Assembly (NCBI GenBank): GCA_023251695.1
Contig: JAHEYE010000161.1
Location: forward strand, 1-7,919
DNA: 7,919 nt
Direction of reading: 5' to 3'
From: Sphingobacteriaceae bacterium
GTDB lineage: Bacteria; Bacteroidota; Bacteroidia; B-17B0; Aurantibacillaceae
Shown: in pieces, positions 1 through 6,280 of the stretch
Layout of the letters: each line of letters opens with the position of its first letter
How positions within the stretch are numbered: position 1 is the stretch's first letter
The notes under the pieces: model-generated
What the model saw: the letters and a program-made list of their open reading frames with translations, nothing else
Told to the model about the DNA's origin: nothing
The model's database searches: none
Program-made: the position numbers and the translations under genes

Positions 1-198
1 CAGGTCGTGCGAGTAATGGCTTGGGGGATAATAATACTCCGGCACATAAACATTCGGGTCTTTTAAATGCCGCGCCAAATTCTTATAACGGTGCGCCGTA
101 CTGTTACCTGCCACAAAAATACCAATGCCTCTGAAAAATTGGGCGTTACTTTCGATTGCTGAGGTAACCAAAAAAATAATTATAATAATTTTCTTCAT
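1..198 (-). CDS. Secreted/outer-membrane protein, N-terminal fragment
   Basis: This is an open frame of 66 codons that runs off the left edge, so only the N-terminus is present. It begins with a typical signal peptide: M-K-K, a run of Ile/Phe/Leu (residues 4-11), then S-N-A-Q (17-20), a common Bacteroidota signal peptidase I site with F21 following. The mature start (R-G-I-G-I-F-V-A-G-N, about residues 23-32, then H-R-Y-K-N) alternates hydrophobic and small or polar residues like a beta-strand. That would fit a small outer-membrane beta-barrel, but this is inference and no family can be named. The start codon lies 8 bp after the fabD stop with no promoter between them, so it is probably co-transcribed with fabD. 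There is no Shine-Dalgarno sequence, as for the other genes here. Confidence 0.65.
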   Translation of the reverse strand, partial: MKKIIIIIFLVTSAIESNAQFFRGIGIFVAGNSTAHRYKNLARHLKDPNVYVPEYYYPPSHYSHDL

Positions 199-206
199 GG
201 TATAAT

Positions 207-1094
207 TTATGCACTAACTGTTTCCATCCCTGCGTTTACTTTTTTAACAAGGCCTTGTAATACTTTTCCGGGACCCACTTCGGTAAATGAAGTTGCTCCG
301 TCGTTAATCATTTGTATAATAGTTTGCGTCCATTTTACAGGAGCGGTTAGCTGTGATACTAAGTTTTTCTTAATTTCATCAGGATTAGAAACTGCAGATG
401 CAGTTGCATTCTGATAAACAGGACAAATTGGTATATTAAATTTTGTTGCGTTAATCGCAGCTTCCAGTTCAACACGCGCAGGTTCCATTAATGGAGAATG
501 AAATGCTCCGCCAACAGGCAGCACAAGCGCACGTTTTGCTCCTGCAGCTTTCATTTTTTCACAAGCAATATTTATTCCTTCTTTACTTCCGGATATAACT
601 AATTGTCCGGGACAATTATAATTTGCAGCAACAACAACATGGCCGGATGCTGTAATTTCTTTACAGATATCTTCTACAATTTTATCGTCAAGATTTAAGA
701 CTGCAGCCATAGTGGAAGGATTAATTTCGCAAGCCTTTTGCATGGCAAGTGCGCGGGCGTAAACCAATTTTAGTGCATCTTCAAAACCTAGCGTTTTATT
801 GGCAACCAAAGCTGAAAATTCACCTAAAGAATGGCCCGCAACCATATCGGGTTTAAAGTTCTCACCTTTTGTAGCTGCTAAAATAGCCGAATGTAAAAAA
901 ATGGCAGGTTGGGTAACTTTAGTTTGCTTCAATTCCTCGTCTGTACCCGAAAACATGATATCGGTAATCCTGAATCCCAAAATAGAATTCGCTTTTTCAA
1001 ATAGATCTTTAGCAAGTGGAAATGACTCGTAAAGGTCTTTCCCCATTCCTGAAAATTGGGAACCTTGTCCGGGGAAGATAAAAGCAGTCTTCAT
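207..1094 (-). CDS. fabD: Malonyl-CoA:ACP transacylase FabD
   Basis: FabD moves the malonyl group from CoA to acyl carrier protein, the entry step for chain extension in cytoplasmic type II fatty-acid synthesis. The 295 residues match the usual family length (about 300-310). The N-terminal F-P-G-Q-G-S-Q is at residues 7-13. The nucleophile elbow G-H-S-L-G is at 87-91, with Ser89 as acyl acceptor. Arg114 (Y-A-R-A) is the expected malonyl carboxylate binder, His199 (G-A-F-H-S) the catalytic base, and Q248 the conserved C-terminal Gln. No key residue is missing. It starts 81 bp after phaC, and the partial secreted-protein gene follows after 8 bp. Lying next to PHA genes, it could affect the link between fatty-acid synthesis and polymer supply, but it is more likely a housekeeping neighbour, since other fab genes are absent from the window. 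The identification is secure; the operon link to phaC is not. Confidence 0.95.
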   Translation of the reverse strand: MKTAFIFPGQGSQFSGMGKDLYESFPLAKDLFEKANSILGFRITDIMFSGTDEELKQTKVTQPAIFLHSAILAATKGENFKPDMVAGHSLGEFSALVANKTLGFEDALKLVYARALAMQKACEINPSTMAAVLNLDDKIVEDICKEITASGHVVVAANYNCPGQLVISGSKEGINIACEKMKAAGAKRALVLPVGGAFHSPLMEPARVELEAAINATKFNIPICPVYQNATASAVSNPDEIKKNLVSQLTAPVKWTQTIIQMINDGATSFTEVGPGKVLQGLVKKVNAGMETVSA

Positions 1095-1175
1095 AGAATG
1101 ATAAATTTACGCTTTTTAGGCCTATGATAAAAGGCTGAAAAATGAATAGAATTTAACTTTTTGATGTTAAAAAGC

Positions 1176-2225
1176 CTATTTATCGCGCTTCTTGAGCCAG
1201 TCGGTTACCGCAGGAGCGAGCTCCTTTTGCGATTTACCGCCAACAAACACACCAATGTGGCCGCCCTTGAAACTGTAAAGTTCTTTGTCTGTACTGCCCA
1301 CTAAATCATTCAGCGGAATGCTTGCGGCAGGTGGCACTAAGTGATCTTCGGTTGCATAAATATTTAATAATGGTGCTGTGAGGTTCTTCAGATTTACTTT
1401 TTTTCCTCCCACTTCAAGTTCACCTTTCACCAATTTGTTTTGCTGATACAATTCTTTCATGAACTTACGGAAACATTCTCCTGTTTGTGCCGGACTCTCA
1501 CTAATCCACTTTTCCATTCTTAAAAAGTTCATCAATTTATCTTTGTCTTCTAAACTGTTGGCTAAATTTTGTTGTTTCTGAACTTTCATCATCGGCTTTA
1601 GCATATCAAAACCCTGATTCAGAAATTCACCCGGAATTAATCCGTTATAACCTTCCACTAATTTATCGAAATCCATAGCCTTACTCCAGCGGAATAACAA
1701 ACCATCATTTGTACTGAAATCAACCGGAGTAACATGGGTTACCAGATTTTTTATTTTTTCAGGATATAATGAGGAATAAATAACGCTTAGTGTTCCTCCC
1801 TGACAGATGCTCAGAATATTTATTTTCTCTAGTTCATGTTTTTTACGGATGAAATCAACACAGTTATTAATATAACCATTCACATAATCATCCATACTAA
1901 TATAACGGTCGCCTTTGGTAGGATTTCCCCAATCAATCAGATAAACATCTAAACCTGCTTCCAATAATTTTTTAATATAACTGCGGTCGGATTGCAGATC
2001 GAGCATTTTGTAAGTATTTACTAATGCATAAACAATCAGAACAGGCGTTTTATAAGTAGCTTCGGTGCTTCGGTTGTAACGGTAAAGCGTTAATTTATCT
2101 TCGGTGTAAACGGATGTTTTTGGTGTTGATGCAATATCAACTTCATCAATCTGCTTTAAAGTTTCGTAACTTTTAAACATTTTCTGGCCCATGTCGGCCA
2201 TCTCCTTAAACATGTTGTTTTCCAT
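1176..2225 (-). CDS. phaC: Class III polyhydroxyalkanoate synthase, catalytic subunit PhaC
   Basis: This is an alpha/beta-hydrolase-fold synthase that polymerises (R)-3-hydroxyacyl-CoA into PHA on the granule surface and releases CoA. At 349 residues it has class III size (about 355) and lacks the long N-terminal domain of class I/II enzymes. The visible catalytic triad is Cys141 (S-I-C-Q-G-G, 139-144), Asp294 (Y-A-T-E-D-H, 290-295) and His323 (G-G-H-I-G). As I recall the Allochromatium vinosum enzyme (Cys149, Asp302, His331), all three are shifted by exactly eight, which supports a gap-free alignment of the catalytic half. Other hallmarks are V-Y-L-I-D-W-G (94-100) and M-E-K-W-I (237-241). 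The oddity is that the first Gly of the PHA-synthase G-x-C-x-G box is Ser here. Class III PhaC needs PhaE, which is encoded at 4203-5555. A possible own promoter lies just upstream (2252-2283). The start at M1 is favoured, although M5 is a nearby alternative. Confidence 0.95.
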   Translation of the reverse strand: MENNMFKEMADMGQKMFKSYETLKQIDEVDIASTPKTSVYTEDKLTLYRYNRSTEATYKTPVLIVYALVNTYKMLDLQSDRSYIKKLLEAGLDVYLIDWGNPTKGDRYISMDDYVNGYINNCVDFIRKKHELEKINILSICQGGTLSVIYSSLYPEKIKNLVTHVTPVDFSTNDGLLFRWSKAMDFDKLVEGYNGLIPGEFLNQGFDMLKPMMKVQKQQNLANSLEDKDKLMNFLRMEKWISESPAQTGECFRKFMKELYQQNKLVKGELEVGGKKVNLKNLTAPLLNIYATEDHLVPPAASIPLNDLVGSTDKELYSFKGGHIGVFVGGKSQKELAPAVTDWLKKRDK

Positions 2226-2251
2226 AGTGATATAGTGCTAAATTCGGGACT

Positions 2252-2283
2252 TAAATTTAGTGATTTTTTCGTTACAAAATCAA
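2252..2283 (-). promoter_or_regulatory. Possible phaC promoter
   Basis: Read on the minus strand, TTG (2283-2281) is followed by 21 bp and then TAAATTTA (2259-2252). This matches the Bacteroidota consensus TTG-N19-21-TAnnTTTG at all but the last base of the -7 box. Initiation about 7 nt further on would leave a leader of roughly 20 nt before the phaC start codon. AT-rich DNA produces such matches by chance, so this is tentative. Confidence 0.35.
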
Positions 2284-2321
2284 GGAAAATCAGACGTTTC
2301 GGCTATATAAACGCCCAAGTT

Positions 2322-4127
2322 TTAGGGAATCATTTCCATGCTGCCATCGGTCAAAAAGAATTCATGCTTAACCTTGTCGAGATAAACCTTATTTATGCCC
2401 CATTCGTCCCAAAAGAAGATACTAACGCTATCCGCAGCTGTAATTTCTTTAGGAACATCGCAGCCAATTTCCTTGTACTCCCAGGTATTGTAATGGATCC
2501 TGTCGGCACCGATGTAATTCGTAAAATAAAAAAGTTCCTTGCCCCTATTATGGAATTTATAAATCAACTTCAGTGATTTTATACTATCAGTAAAATATAT
2601 GTAAAATGAAGTTTTTATTTTACTGAAACCTTTATCCGAGGTAAAATCAGGCATTTTAAAGGTGTGCGTGTCCGAAAAATAATTATGTTCCCAAAGTATG
2701 AGCGATTTTTTTCCTTCGTATCTGTAAGCTTCGCTTGTATAAGGCAGGCCAAGGTGCTCGTAGTCATAATTGTATTCTGTTTTTTGTAAAATAGTGCCCG
2801 GATGAACGGGGTAAATATTGACAGGATAAAGTGTAAAAAAATTACGCCAGTAATAATCGCTGTAAGTATAATTGTTGTCCAGAATATTTGTTCTTAGCTG
2901 GAAAGACTTTAGCTGAAAATAAAAAACACAAAGAAAAAGAACAGAAAGTATAAGCTTGAGTAATTTTTTATATTGGGAAATGTAAAAGAGAAAATAGCCC
3001 AACAAAAGCGCTACAATCCCTGTATAATCAACTATCGTCCGTGTAAAAATTGTATAATACCACCAGTTGCTATATAAATAAATTACCACGGCAAGAAGAA
3101 GAAGCAAAAAAGCATTTTGCTTCCGTTTCCCAATGAAAAACACGGCAAACAAACTGACAAATGCCAAAGGCACATACAAAAACCAACCTGCGTGATAGCT
3201 GAATAAAATATCTTTTAAATGCGAGCCCCTTTCGAAATGAAATTTTTCCTGGCTGTAAGTATTTGGAAAAAAAGATTGCGTTTGATTGTACAAAATGTAA
3301 AATTGCCAGAATACAAGAAAGCCAATAATGGAAATGATAAGCATTACTGTAGGTGTAAATTTAACTTGTTTAAGAAATTCCCTTAAACTGAATTTACCCA
3401 TGAAAGCGGGAACCCCGATCAAAAACAAAATATTGATGGGTCTGATAAAAATAACAATGAGCGCACACAAAATAAAGAGCAGACCGTTTTTAAATTTATT
3501 CTCATCCTCATTAAAAAAACACCAGGTAAAATACAAAGCCATTGTTATAAAAGTAAAAGAGTAAGCATGACTGAAAGTACCGATGTAGATTGTATAGGTA
3601 AATAAATTGGTACCATAATAAACCATCACCGGAATCAGAAAAGCCAGCAATTCACTTTTAAATAATTTCAAAAGGAATTTCCGCAAATACCACAAACCAA
3701 GCATAGCGTAAACTAAAGTGGCGAATCCGATTGCCATTTGATAAGGTTGTGAAAGTCCGTTTGCATGTAAACCGAATAATTTACAAGCTGTGTGAACTCC
3801 CAGAAAAAAAGGCATCCACAAAAAAGACATGCCGGGATAGTATTTATTTATACGGTGTCCGTTAAAATCGGCTGTAAAATTTTCGACAGGAGTTGAGAAT
3901 GAATTGTATTTGTAATATTGGTTATAAAGCGTGTCGAACCATTTAAAATCGAGGTTCTCGTCATGATAAATGAATTTTGCAGGTAAATAAGAACAATAAC
4001 CGAGGCCATCGGCTGTAATAATACGGTACCATTCGGAGTTAAGCGGTCTGAAATAAAAAAAAGTAAAGATAATGGAAAGGAAAAACGTGAAGAATAAGTT
4101 CCGGTATAAGTTTCCCTTTTTAAACAT
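2322..4127 (-). CDS. Polytopic membrane protein, GT-C glycosyltransferase-like
   Basis: This 601-residue integral membrane protein is not recognised with certainty. A first membrane segment (about residues 10-27) is followed by a large non-cytoplasmic loop holding T-A-D-G-L-G-Y (38-44), placed like the acidic catalytic motif in the first periplasmic loop of GT-C enzymes that use lipid-linked sugars. Next comes N-K-Y-Y-P-G-M-S-F-L-W-M-P-F (94-107), a pattern known from many Bacteroidota GT39-like proteins. Further hydrophobic segments lie near 130-147, 160-180, 185-205, 216-240, 260-280, 316-333, 338-352, 366-384 and 388-405. The last 190 or so residues are soluble, aromatic-rich and probably beta-rich and extracytoplasmic. 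The likely role is sugar transfer to an envelope glycan or protein, but this is inferred from topology only. It starts 11 nt after the U-tract of the phaE terminator and ends 96 bp before phaC. Nothing in it suggests a PHA role. Confidence 0.8.
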   Translation of the reverse strand: MFKKGNLYRNLFFTFFLSIIFTFFYFRPLNSEWYRIITADGLGYCSYLPAKFIYHDENLDFKWFDTLYNQYYKYNSFSTPVENFTADFNGHRINKYYPGMSFLWMPFFLGVHTACKLFGLHANGLSQPYQMAIGFATLVYAMLGLWYLRKFLLKLFKSELLAFLIPVMVYYGTNLFTYTIYIGTFSHAYSFTFITMALYFTWCFFNEDENKFKNGLLFILCALIVIFIRPINILFLIGVPAFMGKFSLREFLKQVKFTPTVMLIISIIGFLVFWQFYILYNQTQSFFPNTYSQEKFHFERGSHLKDILFSYHAGWFLYVPLAFVSLFAVFFIGKRKQNAFLLLLLAVVIYLYSNWWYYTIFTRTIVDYTGIVALLLGYFLFYISQYKKLLKLILSVLFLCVFYFQLKSFQLRTNILDNNYTYSDYYWRNFFTLYPVNIYPVHPGTILQKTEYNYDYEHLGLPYTSEAYRYEGKKSLILWEHNYFSDTHTFKMPDFTSDKGFSKIKTSFYIYFTDSIKSLKLIYKFHNRGKELFYFTNYIGADRIHYNTWEYKEIGCDVPKEITAADSVSIFFWDEWGINKVYLDKVKHEFFLTDGSMEMIP

Positions 4128-4138
4128 GAGTACAAGAT

Positions 4139-4179
4139 AAAAAAAAAGGCTGCCCCTACAAACACGAAAGGAACAGCCT
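4139..4179 (-). terminator. Intrinsic terminator after phaE
   Basis: On the minus strand, 23 bp after the phaE stop, AGGCTGTTCCT (4179-4169) pairs with AGGGGCAGCCT (4157-4147) as an 11-bp stem. The stem has two G-T wobbles and an 11-nt loop, and is followed directly by eight more T residues (4146-4139). It would end the phaE message. There is no T-tract on the plus-strand side, so it acts in one direction only. The next leftward gene starts 11 nt beyond the T-tract, so that gene needs read-through or an unusually placed promoter. Confidence 0.85.
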
Positions 4180-4202
4180 CTATCTAACTAAACGTAGTTG
4201 AA

Positions 4203-5555
4203 CTACTTTTTCTTTCCTTTTGAAGACTTATCATCTTCACCATCAACTGAGATGCCATTTACGGCTAATTTATTTTGCAAATCCTTTACGGTTTTTTTTA
4301 AATCGTAAATTGTTTTATATAATTCTTCGATTTCAGAACGGAAAACCACAGGATAGCTGTTGAATACATTTTCGAATTGTTTTTCGAATTGTTTCTTAAC
4401 ATCCATTCCTAAGCCAATAGTTTCCGATTTGATTTTAGAAAACTCATCGGTAGCTAATAATTCAGCGAAGAATTTTTCGCTTACTTTCACCCACTCGTTA
4501 TAAACTTCCTGTGCATTCGGAACTTCACCCGGTTTTGCGTCTTTGAATTTATCAGCATATTGTTTTGCAATCGCCTCAAGTGATTTTTGAGTTGTTGCAT
4601 ATAAGCTATACTGTAATTCGTTTTGTTTAATGCTGTATTCAGCAATTTTATCCATTAAAATGATTGCAGCTTCAACGCTTTCCTTTTCCTTGCTTGGATT
4701 TGCTAATTTTAAGATCGGCTCGAAAGTTTTTCCAAATACATTATTAACCTGAGAATATAGTTCTTTTACCTTCTCAAAATTTCCGCTGAACATGTTAGGG
4801 AATTCATTTCTCATGCCCTGGATCTGCGCGAAATATTCTTTGCTTAAATTGTTTTGGTTAGCAAAAAAATTATGCACTTGACTATTAAGGTTATCATAAA
4901 CTTCTTTCATGTTTGCTGACTGGAAAAAGTTACCGAACAATTGCTCAGTTACTTTTTTGTAATTGTCAACATTGTAAATGTTTTTCCATGTTTCTGCCGA
5001 GAAATCATTGCTTTGGATAGCTTTTAACATTGGCTGGAAAGCTTCCTGTGCTTTGATATAAACCTGATTGCTCTCGAACATATTTTTAAACATATCCTTA
5101 TTTAAAGGACCGTTCAAGTTTTTTGAAAATGTATCGTAAGTAGTATTTAAAGTATTGATCCAGCTATTGTAAATGTTAGTCCAAGAACTGTTCATGTTAG
5201 CGAAATTGTTCATGTAATCGCTAGCAGGTTTACCATAATTAGAAAAACTATTATAAATGCTTTGGTTGAAATCAGTCATTTGTTTGATAGAATTCAATTG
5301 CTGAGTATACCAGTTTTTGAAAAACTCTTCAGGTTTATTTTGGTTTGCAGTAAAAGCATTAGCTGTACCTTCTTGCATTCCACCTAAAAGGTTAGATTGC
5401 TTTTCGAACCACTCTTTGTAAATAGTTTGTCCTTCATCAGAAATGTTGCCATTAGTGATAGCAGTTTGGAATTTTTTAGTTGTGTCCACCCAGTTATTCA
5501 TTACGTTGGTTTGCGTTTCAATGATACTGTCGATGAACGGATTGTTTGTTTTCAT
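4203..5555 (-). CDS. phaE: Class III PHA synthase subunit PhaE (PhaE-like)
   Basis: PhaE is the non-catalytic partner that binds and activates class III PhaC at the granule surface. This 450-residue protein is soluble and almost entirely helix-prone, with no signal peptide or membrane segment. The N-terminal two thirds (about 1-270) is rich in Asn, Gln, Phe, Tyr and Trp, with recurring W-x(2-4)-Y/W patterns (N-N-W at 20-22, N-W-Y at 81-83, S-W-T-N-I-Y-N-S-W at 124-132, W-K-N-I-Y at 190-194), and resembles a phasin more than an enzyme. The C-terminal third carries the part typical of PhaE: Y-N-E-W-V (352-356), F-F-A-E-L-L (362-367), then Y-P-V-V-F-R-S-E-I-E-E-L (401-412) leading into a short coiled coil (about 407-431). 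This matches the family's lPtRxEvdxLyxxlxxLkrxv pattern. It ends in a charged Lys-rich tail (442-450). At 450 residues it is longer than the A. vinosum subunit (about 360). A phasin is the alternative reading. The C-terminal pattern and the nearby class III phaC favour PhaE. Confidence 0.85.
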   Translation of the reverse strand: MKTNNPFIDSIIETQTNVMNNWVDTTKKFQTAITNGNISDEGQTIYKEWFEKQSNLLGGMQEGTANAFTANQNKPEEFFKNWYTQQLNSIKQMTDFNQSIYNSFSNYGKPASDYMNNFANMNSSWTNIYNSWINTLNTTYDTFSKNLNGPLNKDMFKNMFESNQVYIKAQEAFQPMLKAIQSNDFSAETWKNIYNVDNYKKVTEQLFGNFFQSANMKEVYDNLNSQVHNFFANQNNLSKEYFAQIQGMRNEFPNMFSGNFEKVKELYSQVNNVFGKTFEPILKLANPSKEKESVEAAIILMDKIAEYSIKQNELQYSLYATTQKSLEAIAKQYADKFKDAKPGEVPNAQEVYNEWVKVSEKFFAELLATDEFSKIKSETIGLGMDVKKQFEKQFENVFNSYPVVFRSEIEELYKTIYDLKKTVKDLQNKLAVNGISVDGEDDKSSKGKKK

Positions 5556-5651
5556 GTTGGATTAATTTTACTTTAATATATTGTTATTCAGTTGATTACT
5601 ATTCTTCTATCTGATTTTCAACAAGTTATAGCGTTGATTTCAAATTTTATG

Positions 5652-5683
5652 CAAATATCGCACATTTTACATATACATGTCAA
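5652..5683 (-). promoter_or_regulatory. Possible phaE promoter
   Basis: On the minus strand, TTG (5683-5681) is followed by 21 bp and then GATATTTG (5659-5652), which differs from the Bacteroidota -7 consensus TAnnTTTG in its first base only. The leader to the phaE start codon would be about 90 nt. It is the best candidate in the spacer for this direction, but chance is a real alternative in such AT-rich DNA. Confidence 0.3.
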
Positions 5684-5730
5684 GTTTTTCGTATGAAATA
5701 TTTGTTAAATTATCGATAAATAACCCTTTT

Positions 5731-5760
5731 TTGTCGTTAAAAATAATTGTTTTATCTTTG
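5731..5760 (+). promoter_or_regulatory. phaJ-phaB promoter, Bacteroidota type
   Basis: TTG (5731-5733), a 19-bp spacer and TATCTTTG (5753-5760) form a full match to the Bacteroidota sigma-A consensus TTG-N19-21-TAnnTTTG. Transcription would start near 5767, giving a leader of about 25 nt before the phaJ ATG at 5792. The position and perfect match make this the best-supported promoter in the window and a good indicator of the phylum. Confidence 0.75.
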
Positions 5761-5791
5761 AACCCCTTAACATACAAACATTTAAGCCTTT

Positions 5792-6199
5792 ATGATTAAA
5801 GTAGGAGATATTTATACACATGATTTCAATTTTTCACAAGATGATGTAAGCCGTTTTGCGGAGGCAACCGGCGACAAAAACCCTGTGCATTTGGATGCAG
5901 CTTACGCTGCTAAAACTATGTTCAAGCGTCCGATCATGCACGGCATGTTAAGCGCTTCTCTTTTCAGTAAAGTGTTTGGTACATTATTTCCGGGCGAAGG
6001 CACTATTTACTTAAAGCAATCACTTGGTTTTTTGAAGCCCATGTATGTTGACACCGACTATGAGGCTGTATTCACTGTTAAAGAAGTTGTTGGCGATAAA
6101 AACCGTGCAACAGTTGAAACATTAATAAAAGATAAAAAAACAGGACTGGTTTGCACCAGCGGCGAAGCTCTTGTTTTGAATGTAGAAAAAATTAAATAG
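5792..6199 (+). CDS. phaJ: MaoC-like (R)-specific enoyl-CoA hydratase PhaJ
   Basis: This enzyme hydrates trans-2-enoyl-CoA to (R)-3-hydroxyacyl-CoA, passing beta-oxidation intermediates to PHA synthase. It is a 135-residue single hot-dog domain, the normal size for PhaJ (about 134). The hydratase-2 signature is clear: A-T-G-D-K-N-P-V-H-L-D (25-35), with the catalytic pair Asp28 and His33 spaced as Asp31 and His36 of Aeromonas caviae PhaJ, then R-P-I-M-H-G-M-L-S-A-S-L-F-S (46-59). With the same shift of three, Ser59 matches the pocket residue Ser62, and Phe62 stands where A. caviae has Leu65, which would suit short acyl chains (inference). It is the first gene rightward of the divergent promoter region, followed by phaB 81 bp later. 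A housekeeping MaoC dehydratase for another pathway is possible, but the context favours PHA supply. Confidence 0.9.
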   Translation: MIKVGDIYTHDFNFSQDDVSRFAEATGDKNPVHLDAAYAAKTMFKRPIMHGMLSASLFSKVFGTLFPGEGTIYLKQSLGFLKPMYVDTDYEAVFTVKEVVGDKNRATVETLIKDKKTGLVCTSGEALVLNVEKIK

Positions 6200-6265
6200 T
6201 TGAGAGTTTGGAATTCGTAGATTGAGGATTTTTTTGCTCTCAGCTACGAACCCCGAACTCCCAAC
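6199..6265. repeat. Long imperfect palindrome between phaJ and phaB
   Basis: Two 22-bp arms, 6199-6220 and 6244-6265, are inverted copies with 18 of 22 matches, and all four differences are transitions. The stem continues inward through TTGAG (6222-6226) and CTCAG (6239-6243), leaving a 12-nt loop that contains seven T residues. The left arm begins on the last base of the phaJ stop codon. Beyond the right arm, ACTCCCA is repeated in tandem (6258-6271), reaching to within 9 bp of the phaB start. It resembles a short interspersed palindromic element. In the phaJ-phaB message it would fold into a long hairpin that could alter stability, processing or read-through. It is a poor intrinsic terminator, because its T-run is in the loop. 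Confidence 0.75.
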
Positions 6266-6280
6266 TCCCAACTAAACAAC

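Larger units (their letters stand above)
5556..5791. promoter_or_regulatory. Divergent phaE/phaJ intergenic regulatory region
   Basis: This 236-bp, very AT-rich spacer separates the leftward phaE from the rightward phaJ and holds no credible gene. It must carry the promoters of both arms, so one regulator bound here could control the synthase subunit and the monomer-supply genes together. Candidate promoters are listed separately. A 10-bp perfect palindrome, TTATCGATAA (5710-5719), sits 11 bp upstream of the phaJ -33 element and is the only operator-like sequence I see. Confidence 0.6.

Noticed and set aside
1095..1175. Possible terminator or promoter between phaC and fabD
   Set aside because: Only short stems (such as TTTAAC/GTTAAA and AGGCT/AGCCT) without a directly following T-run are visible, and the TAAATTTA box lacks a TTG at the right spacing. 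The evidence is too weak to annotate.
2284..2321. Possible terminator after the membrane-protein gene
   Set aside because: The CGTTT/AAACG stem is only five to six base pairs and no clear T-run follows it.
2235..2576. Plus-strand open frame of 113 codons overlapping the phaC upstream region and the 3' end of the membrane-protein gene
   Set aside because: It is antisense to the well-supported 601-residue membrane protein over most of its length, has no recognisable domain and no promoter, and looks like a shadow frame.
3848..4165. Minus-strand 105-codon frame overlapping the membrane-protein start and the phaE terminator
   Set aside because: It lies in another frame of the membrane-protein gene and its start is inside the terminator hairpin, so it is not a credible gene.
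6258..6271. Tandem ACTCCCA units and repeated CATTTTAC motifs as a possible CRISPR array
   Set aside because: The units are 7-8 bp, adjacent and without spacers, and they belong to palindromic intergenic elements. There are no cas genes.
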